DNA of 63,906 bases from a virus, in IMG/VR virus record IMGVR_UViG_3300010371_000004, positions 1 through 63,906 of that record, one strand, 5' to 3'. The notes under the pieces were generated by a model. The model saw only the letters and a list, made by a program, of their open reading frames with translations, did no database searches and had not been told where the DNA came from. This document shows, piece after piece, positions 1 to 6,357 of the stretch. Made by a program: the position numbers and the translations under genes. Each line of letters opens with the position of its first letter. Position 1 is the first letter of the stretch.

Positions 1-123
1 GAGATTCTATCGACACTGAGGATATTTTACGCGATGTTGTCTAAACGTAAAAAGAGCCGGACCTTTTGAGGGGTTCAGCTTCCGAGATCTCATGCAAGCT
101 CGCATCCGTCCACAGGCTGATGA
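1..123. repeat. Terminal direct repeat, left copy
   Basis: The first 123 bases are identical to 63784-63906. The repeat spans the first codons of the large terminase gene on the minus strand and its upstream leader. This means the window is a closed or terminally redundant genome and that genes at the two ends are adjacent. A 123-base exact match is also what a fixed k-mer assembly leaves on a circular contig, so it need not be a biological terminal repeat. Confidence 0.95.
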
Positions 124-182
124 GGGAATCTCTTAATGCGGCGAGCACTGACGGATGTTTTACTCCCGTCGCATCTAAGATC

Positions 183-190
183 ATTTTACC
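183..190 (-). promoter_or_regulatory. GGTAAAAT promoter motif upstream of terminase
   Basis: Read on the minus strand, this is GGTAAAAT followed by GATCTTAG. The same GGTAAAAT occurs at 2284-2291 and 4200-4207, with close relatives at 4689-4697 and 63807-63812, each ahead of a minus-strand gene. It lies directly downstream of tRNA-Asp and upstream of the large terminase across the circle junction. I read it as a -10 element of a late promoter class; no good -35 is visible. Confidence 0.45.
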
Positions 191-197
191 TAAGATT

Positions 198-273
198 TGG
201 CGAGCGTGACAGGACTTGAACCTGCGACCTTCTCCGTGACAGGGAGATAATCTAACCGCTGAAATACACGCCC
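198..273 (-). tRNA. tRNA-Asp (GTC)
   Basis: A full cloverleaf reads on the minus strand. The 7-bp acceptor is GGGCGTG with CACGCTC, and the 5-bp anticodon stem TCTCC/GGAGA encloses the loop CTGTCAC with anticodon GTC at 238-240. The T arm carries GGTTCAAGTCC-type bases, the discriminator is G, and CCA is encoded at 198-200. The D and anticodon region closely resembles bacterial tRNA-Asp. Phage tRNAs usually supplement decoding or replace host tRNAs cut by defence nucleases. It sits between the late small-gene chain and the terminase. Confidence 0.93.
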
Positions 274-414
274 GTCTGTTGAGGCTGTACCCGGATTTCT
301 CCGGGCCTTGACCCTTGGCCGCGCGATCTCTAATCTCTCCCCCGATTTACACGGGGTTCGCGGATCTCTTGCGCCTTTCGGCAAACTTGGGTGCAAAACC
401 TGGCGATAATATAC

Positions 415-445
415 TTGACTCAGAGAAACATGCTATAATAGATGC
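415..445 (+). promoter_or_regulatory. Extended -10 leaderless promoter of the transposase gene
   Basis: TATAAT lies at 434-439, preceded by TGC (extended -10), with TTGACT at 415-420 at a short spacing. Only six bases separate the hexamer from the ATG at 446, so transcription should start at or next to the start codon. There is no Shine-Dalgarno sequence. The same arrangement recurs at other operon heads in this genome. Confidence 0.6.
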
Positions 446-1393
446 ATGAGCAGCGGAATCAAGTTCCCGAAAACACTTCTTGAAGCAGTCAGCATGTTCG
501 CTGACAAAGAAGTCGCTTGGCAGTTCGCCGTAAGCCTACGATGGCCGAACGGTGTGACCTGTCCGTTCTGCGGCGGCGTGGAGCATTCCTTCCTTTCGAC
601 TCGAAAGACTTGGCAGTGCAAGGCATGCAGCAAGCAGTTCAGCGTAAAGAAGGGCTCAATCTTCGAAGATTCTCCGCTCGGTTTCGACAAGTGGCTTACC
701 GCTATGTGGCTCATTGCCAACGCAAAGAACGGCATCAGTTCCTATGAACTACATCGCTCGCTTGGGATCACTCAGAAGAGCGCATGGTTCGTCCTTCACC
801 GGATTCGCCTTGCGATGCAGAACGGCACAATGGAGAAGTTGGTTGACGACGTAGAAGCAGACGAGACGGGTATCGGCGGTCTTTCGAAGAACATGCACAA
901 GCATGTTCGAGAGCGACGCGGCATCCGACAAGGCAACGCCAACAAAGCCATCGTTATGGGCATGTTGGAGCGCGGTGGAGAAATCCGAGCCGTCATCGTT
1001 CCGAGCGTGGATAAAACCAACCTTCAAGGTTTGGTGAAGACTCACGTCGCGAAGGGCTGTAACCTTTACACCGACGCTTGGAAAGGTTACAGCGGCCTTG
1101 ATGCGTGGTACGCCCATCGAATCGTTGACCATTCGATCACCTACGTTATCGACAACGTTCATACAAACGGTCTAGAGAACTTCTGGAGTCTGCTAAAGAG
1201 AACGATGCGCGGAACATACGTAAGCGTGGAACCGTTCCACCTATTCCGCTATCTTGACGAGTATTCATTCCGGTTTAACAATCGGAAGGAGAATGACGGA
1301 AGCCGATTTACAACCGTCGCTTCCCAAGCCGCTGGCAAGCGACTCACATACAAGGAGTTGATCGGCAAGGAGTCGGTTCCTGCCACGATCTAG
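446..1393 (+). CDS. IS1595-family (ISXO2-like) transposase
   Basis: This 315-aa protein has the usual size and order of IS1595 transposases. An N-terminal zinc ribbon (C39/C42 and C58/C61) is followed by a helix-turn-helix-like region. The DDE/DDN-type catalytic core then shows D139 in VEADET, D210 in LYTDAWKGY and N241/E244 in NGLENFWSLLKR. Family members move DNA by cut-and-paste. The ATG is chosen because a TATAAT sits six bases upstream. It is intact, on the opposite strand to its late-gene neighbours, and followed by a small ORF. I could not find convincing terminal inverted repeats, so it may be a resident or partly domesticated copy. Confidence 0.88.
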   Translation: MSSGIKFPKTLLEAVSMFADKEVAWQFAVSLRWPNGVTCPFCGGVEHSFLSTRKTWQCKACSKQFSVKKGSIFEDSPLGFDKWLTAMWLIANAKNGISSYELHRSLGITQKSAWFVLHRIRLAMQNGTMEKLVDDVEADETGIGGLSKNMHKHVRERRGIRQGNANKAIVMGMLERGGEIRAVIVPSVDKTNLQGLVKTHVAKGCNLYTDAWKGYSGLDAWYAHRIVDHSITYVIDNVHTNGLENFWSLLKRTMRGTYVSVEPFHLFRYLDEYSFRFNNRKENDGSRFTTVASQAAGKRLTYKELIGKESVPATI

Positions 1394-1413
1394 GCAGGAA
1401 CGAAGGAGAATAT

Positions 1414-1578
1414 ATGGCCCGGAAGAGAAAAGACAAGGACGAGGGAAGCGAAAAAAGTGAAGAGTTCAAGGCATTCGAGGACCTTGCAAAGAAGGTCCTC
1501 GGAGTGTCCAAGAGCGAGTTAGATAAACGGGAAGCAGTTAACCTGGTCGCCAGAACTCAGCGACGTAATAACGATTAG
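1414..1578 (+). CDS. Small lysine-rich protein downstream of IS1595 transposase
   Basis: This is a 54-aa charged protein beginning MARKRKDKDEG, with the core FEDLAKKVLGVSKSELDKRE. GAAGGAGAA lies just before the ATG, a good ribosome-binding site, unlike the leaderless gene before it. A short charged ORF after an IS1595-type transposase recalls partner ORFs that I believe occur elsewhere, but this is memory and inference. Its stop codon overlaps the convergent gene at 1575-2132 by four bases, leaving no room for a terminal repeat between them. Confidence 0.7.
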   Translation: MARKRKDKDEGSEKSEEFKAFEDLAKKVLGVSKSELDKREAVNLVARTQRRNND

Positions 1579-2132
1579 GCTCTTCTCGTCCAAAGAATAA
1601 ACATGTCATCAATGTGGTAACCATTGATGGTATTCGAAGTGGCACGTATTCCCGCTCCGGACGCAATAGGCGTTCCTGCTGGAGGTTTTGGCGTGGAAAT
1701 TAGCATTTGGATCAATTGAATTTCGGTTGCATTCGGTGCCAGTGCTCGAATATCGTCTAGGTCCACTATAGACCCGGCCAAATGCGCATCAATGGCTCTG
1801 TATACGAACGTAGAGCCCTTTAGGGATACCTTTCGAATACCTAGCGTCAGCCTCCAGCGGTCATGTTCCCGCTCATATAGCCAGATGGCGCAATCTACCG
1901 GAAAGTCATTTTCGTCCAACTGCATCGCTAGGTGCCATCCGAAGTCGATGACCTCCGTGTTCAAATTCTTCACCATTGAGTCACGACCCAGTGAAGAAAT
2001 GAGTCCACACCAAGACTCACTGCGGTAATCAATGCCGTAGCGTCTTGCTTGGAATTCTGCTTGTAACGTGTTAATTCTTTCCAATCTCGGATCGTGCTCC
2101 AATTCGCACGGAATGCTGGATTTCTTCGGCAT
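1575..2132 (-). CDS. Hypothetical protein (185 aa)
   Basis: The protein is soluble, mixed alpha/beta in composition, and has no motif I recognise. The start ATG has GAGG seven bases upstream, inside a small hairpin (2135-2151). A GGTAAAAT promoter lies about 150 bases upstream, giving a long leader. It is the last minus-strand gene before the IS1595 unit, so it could be phage-derived or cargo of that unit. Confidence 0.75.
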   Translation of the reverse strand: MPKKSSIPCELEHDPRLERINTLQAEFQARRYGIDYRSESWCGLISSLGRDSMVKNLNTEVIDFGWHLAMQLDENDFPVDCAIWLYEREHDRWRLTLGIRKVSLKGSTFVYRAIDAHLAGSIVDLDDIRALAPNATEIQLIQMLISTPKPPAGTPIASGAGIRATSNTINGYHIDDMFILWTRRA

Positions 2133-2134
2133 TC

Positions 2135-2151
2135 AGCCTCATGGGCAGGCT
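2135..2151 (-). promoter_or_regulatory. Hairpin covering the ribosome-binding site of the 1575-2132 gene
   Basis: On the minus strand AGCCT pairs with AGGCT around a seven-base loop, placing the GAGG Shine-Dalgarno in the stem directly before the ATG. It is small but of the same kind as the stronger hairpins at 4137-4172 and 31300-31331. Confidence 0.35.
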
Positions 2152-2283
2152 TCAGTCCGGAAAGTTTCAGTAAATTCTCTAGGTCATGGCTATAGATATC
2201 GAATACAAAACTTTTATCTGGAAGGGCATGCCTCTGGAATTGTTTGCAAATAGCCGCCTTTAGCGAGCACTCGGGCCGTCTTC

Positions 2284-2291
2284 ATTTTACC
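2284..2291 (-). promoter_or_regulatory. GGTAAAAT promoter motif
   Basis: Minus-strand GGTAAAAT followed by GAAGACGGCCCGA. The sequence after it matches that at 4200-4207 almost exactly (GGTAAAAT, one changed base, AAGACGGCCCGA), so motif and start of the leader are conserved. It drives the leader of the gene at 1575-2132. Confidence 0.5.
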
Positions 2292-2577
2292 CCCTGGCCC
2301 CACTGGGGGTTGTGTTTCCTTGCGCATCCCTCCGCAATTTTCTTTGAACCCTCTTGTGGACTCAAACAGCATCAAAAACGGCCATTTAGACTCAAAACTA
2401 GGGTGTAAACTAAAACCCTCGCGCGCGCTCTCTGGGTATTTCCCTTTAGAGCTACTTGGCTCTACAAGTTTAGTCTTGTGGTTACGGTCCTGTAGAGCGC
2501 CAACTCCAACGTACATTTGCTTTCGCCGGAACCGCTGCGCGTAGGACAGGTCGCGCGGTTACTTTCCGATCGCCGCA
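2292..2577. other. Gene-free, hairpin-rich stretch
   Basis: No convincing gene is found here; the open frames have poor composition. On the plus strand TAGAGC/GCTCTA (about 2448-2465) and ACAAG/CTTGT form consecutive hairpins, and TAGAGC recurs nearby. Together with the tRNA-like fold at 2578-2652 this may be a structured RNA or a decayed tRNA block. Confidence 0.3.
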
Positions 2578-2652
2578 AACAAAGTAGCCAGCCGCTAGGA
2601 CTGGCTTTGCAGTGTCAAGCACTGGGAGAGTTCAAGTCTACTCTTTTGGTTA
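2578..2652 (+). ncRNA. tRNA-like fold, possibly a degenerate tRNA
   Basis: Three hairpins lie in cloverleaf order. They are GCCAG/CTGGC (2587-2605), CAGTG/CACTG (2610-2624) and a T-arm-like GAGAG-TTCAAGT-CTaCTC (2626-2643) with one bulged base. AACAAAG and TTTGGTT flank them as a weak acceptor with one A-G mismatch. The five-base middle loop, lack of encoded CCA and odd D loop argue against a working tRNA. Confidence 0.3.
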
Positions 2653-2659
2653 CGCCGGA

Positions 2660-2884
2660 TCACATGAACGGAGCCACGCCGTAACAACCGTGATAGCCGA
2701 TCCCGCAAAGATGACAGAAGACCCGATGGCAGCGAACGCAACTCCACGAGTAGTCAAGTTCTTCGAGGTCATCGCCGCAGTACGAACAAACCTCTGGATT
2801 TGGGAAACCCTCCGCATGAGTTACGGCCAATTCCTCACCCTGATAAGTGAATGTCATTCCTGGCTTAATATCCGTTGGATTCAT
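2660..2884 (-). CDS. Small zinc-ribbon protein
   Basis: Starting at MNPTDIKPG this is 74 aa, with CSYC, CVRC and CHLC pairs in its second half, spaced as in zinc-binding treble-clef or ribbon domains. The start at 2884 overlaps the upstream stop as ATGA, the coupling seen along this whole operon. A start five codons earlier (2899) is possible. It is the last of five coupled genes from the leaderless promoter at 3670. Specific role unknown. Confidence 0.75.
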   Translation of the reverse strand: MNPTDIKPGMTFTYQGEELAVTHAEGFPNPEVCSYCGDDLEELDYSWSCVRCHRVFCHLCGIGYHGCYGVAPFM

Positions 2885-3066
2885 CAGTTTTCCGTCCATT
2901 CTGAGTTCTGCGGTTGCTTCCTGAGAGAGTCAAGGAAGGCATGAAGTTCTCGATGTTCGGCAGGGGTAGCTGAGTAAGTTTCTGACACTCTCTTGGCACC
3001 AGAAGGATCTTTCACCTTTGGCCCTGAACCTGGTCTAGGTCCTCCGTGTGGTTTGTGCTTACTCAT
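2884..3066 (-). CDS. Small basic protein with a GSGPKVKDPSGAKR motif
   Basis: This 60-aa protein has a basic, glycine-rich N-terminus (GGPRPGSGPKVKDPSGAKR) followed by a predicted helix ending in FLDSLRKQ. The same motif and helix form the C-terminal half of the HNH protein at 3681-4133, so this looks like a free-standing paralogue of that domain. Glycine/arginine/proline patches like this commonly contact DNA. It is joined to both neighbours by ATGA overlaps. Confidence 0.75.
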   Translation of the reverse strand: MSKHKPHGGPRPGSGPKVKDPSGAKRVSETYSATPAEHRELHAFLDSLRKQPQNSEWTEN

Positions 3067-3272
3067 ACTGGCGACACTTCGCCTTTTGGAAGGTTGATTT
3101 GAGTTGCGCCAGGATCTTCGACTTCGACCATCGCAGCAAGGCAGTAGTCAGCATGGGCACGGGAATCGCCCCATGCTTTGTATCGCTCGCGACCGTCAGG
3201 ACCGTAAACGATGTGGCAATGAAGATTCCCGTAAATGGGATGTGGCGAAAGTGTTTCGATGTAAATCGTCAC
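3063..3272 (-). CDS. Hypothetical protein (69 aa)
   Basis: A small soluble protein (MTIYIETLSPHPIYGN...) of mostly strand-forming composition. It overlaps the neighbouring genes by ATGA at both ends, so it is translated by coupling. No family recognised. Confidence 0.75.
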   Translation of the reverse strand: MTIYIETLSPHPIYGNLHCHIVYGPDGRERYKAWGDSRAHADYCLAAMVEVEDPGATQINLPKGEVSPV

Positions 3273-3484
3273 GGCTTAACCGCCTCCTGATACTGCTCAA
3301 AGGTAATTTCCTTTGTTCGAAGTCGCAGGACCGCAGAGAAGTAGCGGATGCCCATTGCGTAGTTCTTGGTGATCGCGTCGGCAACGTCGTCAACAGCTAC
3401 GCGGATGCTCCTGTCGTAGTCAGGGCCACACTCGCAAAACTTGCGGTATGGCTCCAATGCCTCAATGGAAGCGAACGGGATCAT
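3269..3484 (-). CDS. Hypothetical protein (71 aa)
   Basis: Mostly helical, starting MIPFASIEALEPYRK. The open frame extends upstream, but the ATG at 3484 makes an ATGA overlap with the previous gene, so I take it as the start. Function unknown; third position from the 3' end of a five-gene coupled unit. Confidence 0.75.
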   Translation of the reverse strand: MIPFASIEALEPYRKFCECGPDYDRSIRVAVDDVADAITKNYAMGIRYFSAVLRLRTKEITFEQYQEAVKP

Positions 3485-3663
3485 ATCGTGACCCCGTTCT
3501 TGGTGGAGGTAACGATTACTCGCTTTCTCCAAGAGCACCATTCCGCTCTACCGATCCAGCCATCGCCGGAATCGAACGTCTGCACTTTGCCAGTCTTCTT
3601 GGCAAGCGTCTTAGCTTCGGCATAACTCCCTGCCGAGAAGGTCGAGGTGGAAGAAGATTCCAT
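3481..3663 (-). CDS. Hypothetical protein, first gene of a leaderless operon
   Basis: A 60-aa protein starting MESSSTSTFSAGS. The ATG at 3663 is favoured over the longer frame because TATAAT lies exactly six bases upstream (3670-3675) with no ribosome-binding site. The downstream genes in the operon are reached by ATGA coupling. No family recognised. Confidence 0.75.
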   Translation of the reverse strand: MESSSTSTFSAGSYAEAKTLAKKTGKVQTFDSGDGWIGRAEWCSWRKRVIVTSTKNGVTI

Positions 3664-3669
3664 GTCTCG

Positions 3670-3675
3670 ATTATA
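3670..3675 (-). promoter_or_regulatory. Leaderless -10 element (TATAAT)
   Basis: TATAAT on the minus strand, six bases before the ATG at 3663. It is the head of the 3663-2660 operon and belongs to the shared leaderless promoter class. Confidence 0.6.
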
Positions 3676-3680
3676 CAATA

Positions 3681-4133
3681 CTATTCAAGCGAACCTAATA
3701 CTTTTATTCGCAAGTCGGATAAAAACTTGGTGAGTTGCTCAAATTCTTTCTCGGTAATCGAAAAGGTATGTGACTTTCTCTTTGCGCCGGAGGGATCTTT
3801 CACCTTGGGTCCAGATCCTGCGCGCGATCCACCGCGAGGTTTTGGCGAACCAAGTGGCGTGCGTCTTTTTTGCCTTGGGATACGCAAGCCCTCTGGTATC
3901 AGAACATCAGCTTTCCCGGCATTGCATTCGTGGCAGGATGTGATTAAATTATCTGACGCCGTAGTGCCTCCTGCGCTAAAAGGAACTACATGGTCAATGA
4001 CCAACTTAACCTCTGGTGGAACTCTGCCGCAGTATTGGCACGTGAATAAATCTCGCGTGAATAACTCAAACCTCATGCTTGGGGACAGTTTCCGAGAACG
4101 GCGAGCCTGTAAAGGTACACTTAGATCAGACAT
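3681..4133 (-). CDS. HNH endonuclease with C-terminal GSGPKV domain
   Basis: This 150-aa protein has a classic HNH core: CQYC and CHEC zinc pairs, the DHVVP motif with the catalytic histidine, then a GG turn and DNLITSCHECN. After about residue 95 comes a basic GSRAGSGPKVKDPSGAKR segment and helix, duplicated as a separate gene at 2884-3066. HNH proteins nick or cut DNA; in phages they act as homing enzymes or assist terminase at the packaging site. It lies next to the small-terminase candidate, which fits the second role. Its GGAGG ribosome site is buried in a strong hairpin. Confidence 0.85.
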   Translation of the reverse strand: MSDLSVPLQARRSRKLSPSMRFELFTRDLFTCQYCGRVPPEVKLVIDHVVPFSAGGTTASDNLITSCHECNAGKADVLIPEGLRIPRQKRRTPLGSPKPRGGSRAGSGPKVKDPSGAKRKSHTFSITEKEFEQLTKFLSDLRIKVLGSLE

Positions 4134-4136
4134 TTC

Positions 4137-4172
4137 GAACCTCCGAGTTCGTTATGGATAGGCTCGGAGTTC
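4137..4172 (-). promoter_or_regulatory. Hairpin sequestering the HNH gene ribosome-binding site
   Basis: In the minus-strand leader, GAACTCCGAG (4172-4163) pairs with CTCGGAGGTTC (4147-4137): ten base pairs with one bulged G, and the GGAGG site inside the stem. A palindrome CGAACGTTCG lies just upstream. Such hairpins are known to silence homing endonuclease translation from early transcripts in T4-like phages; here it is inferred. Confidence 0.55.
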
Positions 4173-4199
4173 GCTCAAACGAACGTTCGGGCCGTCTTT

Positions 4200-4207
4200 A
4201 TTTTACC
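4200..4207 (-). promoter_or_regulatory. GGTAAAAT promoter motif
   Basis: Minus-strand GGTAAAAT followed by AAAGACGGCCCGAACG, nearly identical to 2284-2291 and its flank. It precedes the HNH gene leader. A weak ATGACA lies about 15 bases upstream as a possible -35. Confidence 0.5.
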
Positions 4208-4267
4208 TCGTTAGACCTACTGTCATGAATTCTAATTATTTTCCATATAGGCCCAAACCTGGTAATT

Positions 4268-4645
4268 CTACTCCGCTTTCTCAGCCAGCTTTGCAGCTTT
4301 CACATCCGCTGCGATACGCTCCAGGACTGTAGTTAAGCCTGTCATGCACTGCTCATCTGTCCAGGTGGTGTCTTTGGTTTCGACTACCTGCGTTAATGGT
4401 CCATCGACTCTTGCCCAGGCTTCTTTGAGGTTCGCTGAGTTGCCTTCTTGGATAGATTTCTTGACGCCTTGAATGAGGATCTCGACCGTTGCGGGGTCAT
4501 TGAACTCCTGCTCCATTCGAGTCTGAAAGAGGGATTTCTTGGGCCTACCGTTGGGATTCCCAGACTGTCCAGGCATGAATCCCTTGCCGGTTATGCCGCC
4601 AAGCGTTGTTTCTTCGTTGTTACCAACGTGAATATCATCGCTCAT
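4268..4645 (-). CDS. terS: Probable terminase small subunit (DUF5681-like N-terminus)
   Basis: This 125-aa protein opens with a segment around GFMPGQSGNPNGRPKKS. That motif typifies DUF5681 proteins, which often sit beside terminases in phages and are small-subunit candidates. A helical remainder follows. Small terminases bind the packaging site and hand DNA to the large subunit. It lies about 4.7 kb upstream of the large terminase in the direction of transcription, with only accessory genes, the tRNA and the IS1595 unit between. A TAAAAT promoter-like motif sits about 45 bases upstream. The assignment rests on motif and context. Confidence 0.6.
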   Translation of the reverse strand: MSDDIHVGNNEETTLGGITGKGFMPGQSGNPNGRPKKSLFQTRMEQEFNDPATVEILIQGVKKSIQEGNSANLKEAWARVDGPLTQVVETKDTTWTDEQCMTGLTTVLERIAADVKAAKLAEKAE

Positions 4646-4688
4646 AACTCTTCAATCCTACACCATGTCAAGATCTTGGCACCCATCT

Positions 4689-4697
4689 ATTTTATCC
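4689..4697 (-). promoter_or_regulatory. GGATAAAAT promoter-like motif
   Basis: A minus-strand variant of the GGTAAAAT motif, upstream of the small-terminase candidate. It overlaps the end of the preceding gene. Confidence 0.4.
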
Positions 4698-4916
4698 TTC
4701 CGATTCAAAACACACGGCCATTTCCTGATAGGCCATGAAATCGAATCCAGCGGCATCGTCTTGAGCCCAGATTCGCTCCATAGATGACATAAACTCTTGA
4801 GGGTGCCAGATATACCAGGCAGCACGAAATGCCAGCCAAGCATTGTGAGTTTTTGCGAACGCTTCTTTTGGTTGCGATTTAAATGCTTTTCGACAATTGG
4901 CCTCGTTCTTATCCAT
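4692..4916 (-). CDS. Hypothetical protein (74 aa)
   Basis: A helical, aromatic-rich small protein (MDKNEANCRKAFKSQ...). The start at 4916 follows the stop of the upstream gene by five bases with AGG just before it. Last gene of the coupled chain 6293-4692. No family recognised. Confidence 0.7.
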   Translation of the reverse strand: MDKNEANCRKAFKSQPKEAFAKTHNAWLAFRAAWYIWHPQEFMSSMERIWAQDDAAGFDFMAYQEMAVCFESEG

Positions 4917-4921
4917 CCTGT

Positions 4922-5146
4922 TTAGCCTTCCTCTGTACTTGGTTTGGGGGATGCTTCCCGTTCGACTACCCATTTCTGGCTTATCTGCTCAAGTTGCTTG
5001 TTTCTTTGGCCGGATCTGATTTGAGCCAACACAATCGGGACATTGACAGCTTCCATCCACGCTTTAGCATCCTCACCGGAGAGCGACGTTATTAGTCCGC
5101 TCTCATATTCAAGCGTCACCTTCGCAAGCTTGTATTCTTCTCTCAT
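4922..5146 (-). CDS. Hypothetical protein (74 aa)
   Basis: Acidic helical protein starting MREEYKLAKVTLEYESG. A longer frame exists, but the ATG at 5146 overlaps the stop of the 5143-5277 gene as ATGA, in line with every other junction of this operon. Function unknown. Confidence 0.7.
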   Translation of the reverse strand: MREEYKLAKVTLEYESGLITSLSGEDAKAWMEAVNVPIVLAQIRSGQRNKQLEQISQKWVVEREASPKPSTEEG

Positions 5147-5277
5147 GTCTTCCTCAGGATGCAGCCAGTCTTGCTCAAAATCATTGTCTTGCCGCATAAA
5201 AGGCATGTTCCATGCGTCCAATTATCCCAAATCGGTTTCTCCACCACTTCCTTACTCTCTTGGTGTTCTGGGGTCAC
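5143..5277 (-). CDS. Tiny CxxC protein (44 aa)
   Basis: A GTG start at 5277 overlaps the upstream stop as GTGA, and its TGA overlaps the next ATG. The product (VTPEHQESKEVV...) contains CLLCGK, half of a zinc-binding pair, and KPIWDNWTHG. It is supported only by the unbroken coupling pattern and composition. Confidence 0.55.
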   Translation of the reverse strand: MTPEHQESKEVVEKPIWDNWTHGTCLLCGKTMILSKTGCILRKT

Positions 5278-5495
5278 CGCAATTCACCTTTGTCGCCAAA
5301 CAAAACGATGCTCATATTGTGCTCGATGATCGCTTTCATTTCATCCGACGATTGGCCGCAGTCGTAACAGATCCGTTTGCCGCCAGGGCCGTAGGGCCTT
5401 GTTTCTGCGATCTTGCCGCACATTTGACAGCCGTCTTTGATCTCATCGGCGATAACCGTAACCTTGCACGATCCGACCTCAATTAGCCTACTCAC
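5274..5495 (-). CDS. Small zinc-ribbon protein (73 aa)
   Basis: Contains CQMC and CYDC pairs about 20 residues apart, a compact zinc ribbon, followed by a helix. It is coupled by ATGA to the upstream gene and by GTGA to the downstream one. Role unknown; zinc ribbons recur in this operon family. Confidence 0.75.
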   Translation of the reverse strand: MSRLIEVGSCKVTVIADEIKDGCQMCGKIAETRPYGPGGKRICYDCGQSSDEMKAIIEHNMSIVLFGDKGELR

Positions 5496-5686
5496 CCTTC
5501 CCCCTTTACTATTTGGCCGTCGCGATCTTCAATCTTAATGCTTTTAAGCATCGAATGGGATTCGCCCACTTGGGATTCGATCATCGAAATATCCCACTGA
5601 ATTAATTCGTTCGAAATGGCGCAAAGAGCATCGTAGGGCACTTCACCTTTTTCTAGTTCGACTTCAAAAACTACGATGCAGGTCAT
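5492..5686 (-). CDS. Hypothetical protein (64 aa)
   Basis: A small alpha/beta protein (MTCIVVFEVELEKGE...), ATGA-coupled on both sides. No family recognised. Confidence 0.72.
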   Translation of the reverse strand: MTCIVVFEVELEKGEVPYDALCAISNELIQWDISMIESQVGESHSMLKSIKIEDRDGQIVKGEG

Positions 5687-5991
5687 TGGTCAGTACCTCC
5701 CGTGTGGATCGCATTAGCTTTTTCTCTGCGGCTTGCAGCTATGCCAAGACTGCAATTCAAGGCTCCGAATACCAGCGCGATCAACTGGAAAATCGTAAAT
5801 CCGAATGCTGCCGACGCTCTGCTTATGGCCGTGGTCGTTCCGAATATGGAATTACTTACCGCCATCGTTGCGGCGACGATCAGAACAATGAGCACGAAAA
5901 ACAGAAGACACGCGAGGTAGGCGAACGCGAAATAAAGCACGGCCCTGACTCCCAGGGATAGGTTTTCAATGCTCGATTGTGATTTGCTCAT
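5683..5991 (-). CDS. Two-span membrane protein (102 aa)
   Basis: Two hydrophobic segments (about residues 16-45 and 62-88) with a basic C-terminal tail ending in TGGTDQ. It acts in the host membrane; a holin-like or exclusion role is possible but unproven. ATGA-coupled to both neighbours. Confidence 0.72.
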   Translation of the reverse strand: MSKSQSSIENLSLGVRAVLYFAFAYLACLLFFVLIVLIVAATMAVSNSIFGTTTAISRASAAFGFTIFQLIALVFGALNCSLGIAASRREKANAIHTGGTDQ

Positions 5992-6293
5992 CCCTCTACC
6001 TCTTTAGAAGTGCCACCGTGCAATCTCAAAACGCCGTTCTCGATCATCTTGCCGATCCCTCGCAACAAGCATTCGCCGCACTCAAACCGTTCTGCCTCTG
6101 GCAACTCAAGGCTCTTGAAAGGATACGATGTGACGATCTTGCCGTCTTGCTTGGCATAGAATCCCCACTCTTCCGAATCGGGACGCGGCAAATCGCCCTC
6201 AGACGCCAAAGCATAGCCAAATTCGTACCCGTAGTAAAACTCTAGGGCGCTGGTGTCCAGATATGCGTAATCGCTCGAAACTCCTGTCTTCAT
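5988..6293 (-). CDS. Hypothetical protein (101 aa)
   Basis: First gene of the 6293-4692 chain, with GAGAGGAACC before the ATG. It includes a CGEC pair (about residue 75). Soluble alpha/beta composition; no family recognised. Confidence 0.72.
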   Translation of the reverse strand: MKTGVSSDYAYLDTSALEFYYGYEFGYALASEGDLPRPDSEEWGFYAKQDGKIVTSYPFKSLELPEAERFECGECLLRGIGKMIENGVLRLHGGTSKEVEG

Positions 6294-6357
6294 TTTTGGT
6301 TCCTCTCACGCTCTATAAGGGAGCGGATGTTAAAATCCCTATCCATCGTTGCGGTGC

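Noticed and set aside
190-396. Minus-strand open frame of 68 codons
   Set aside because: It runs through the tRNA-Asp gene and has no gene-like composition.
2214-2516. Minus-strand open frame of 100 codons
   Set aside because: Low-quality composition, crosses the GGTAAAAT promoter and hairpins, and has no ribosome site.
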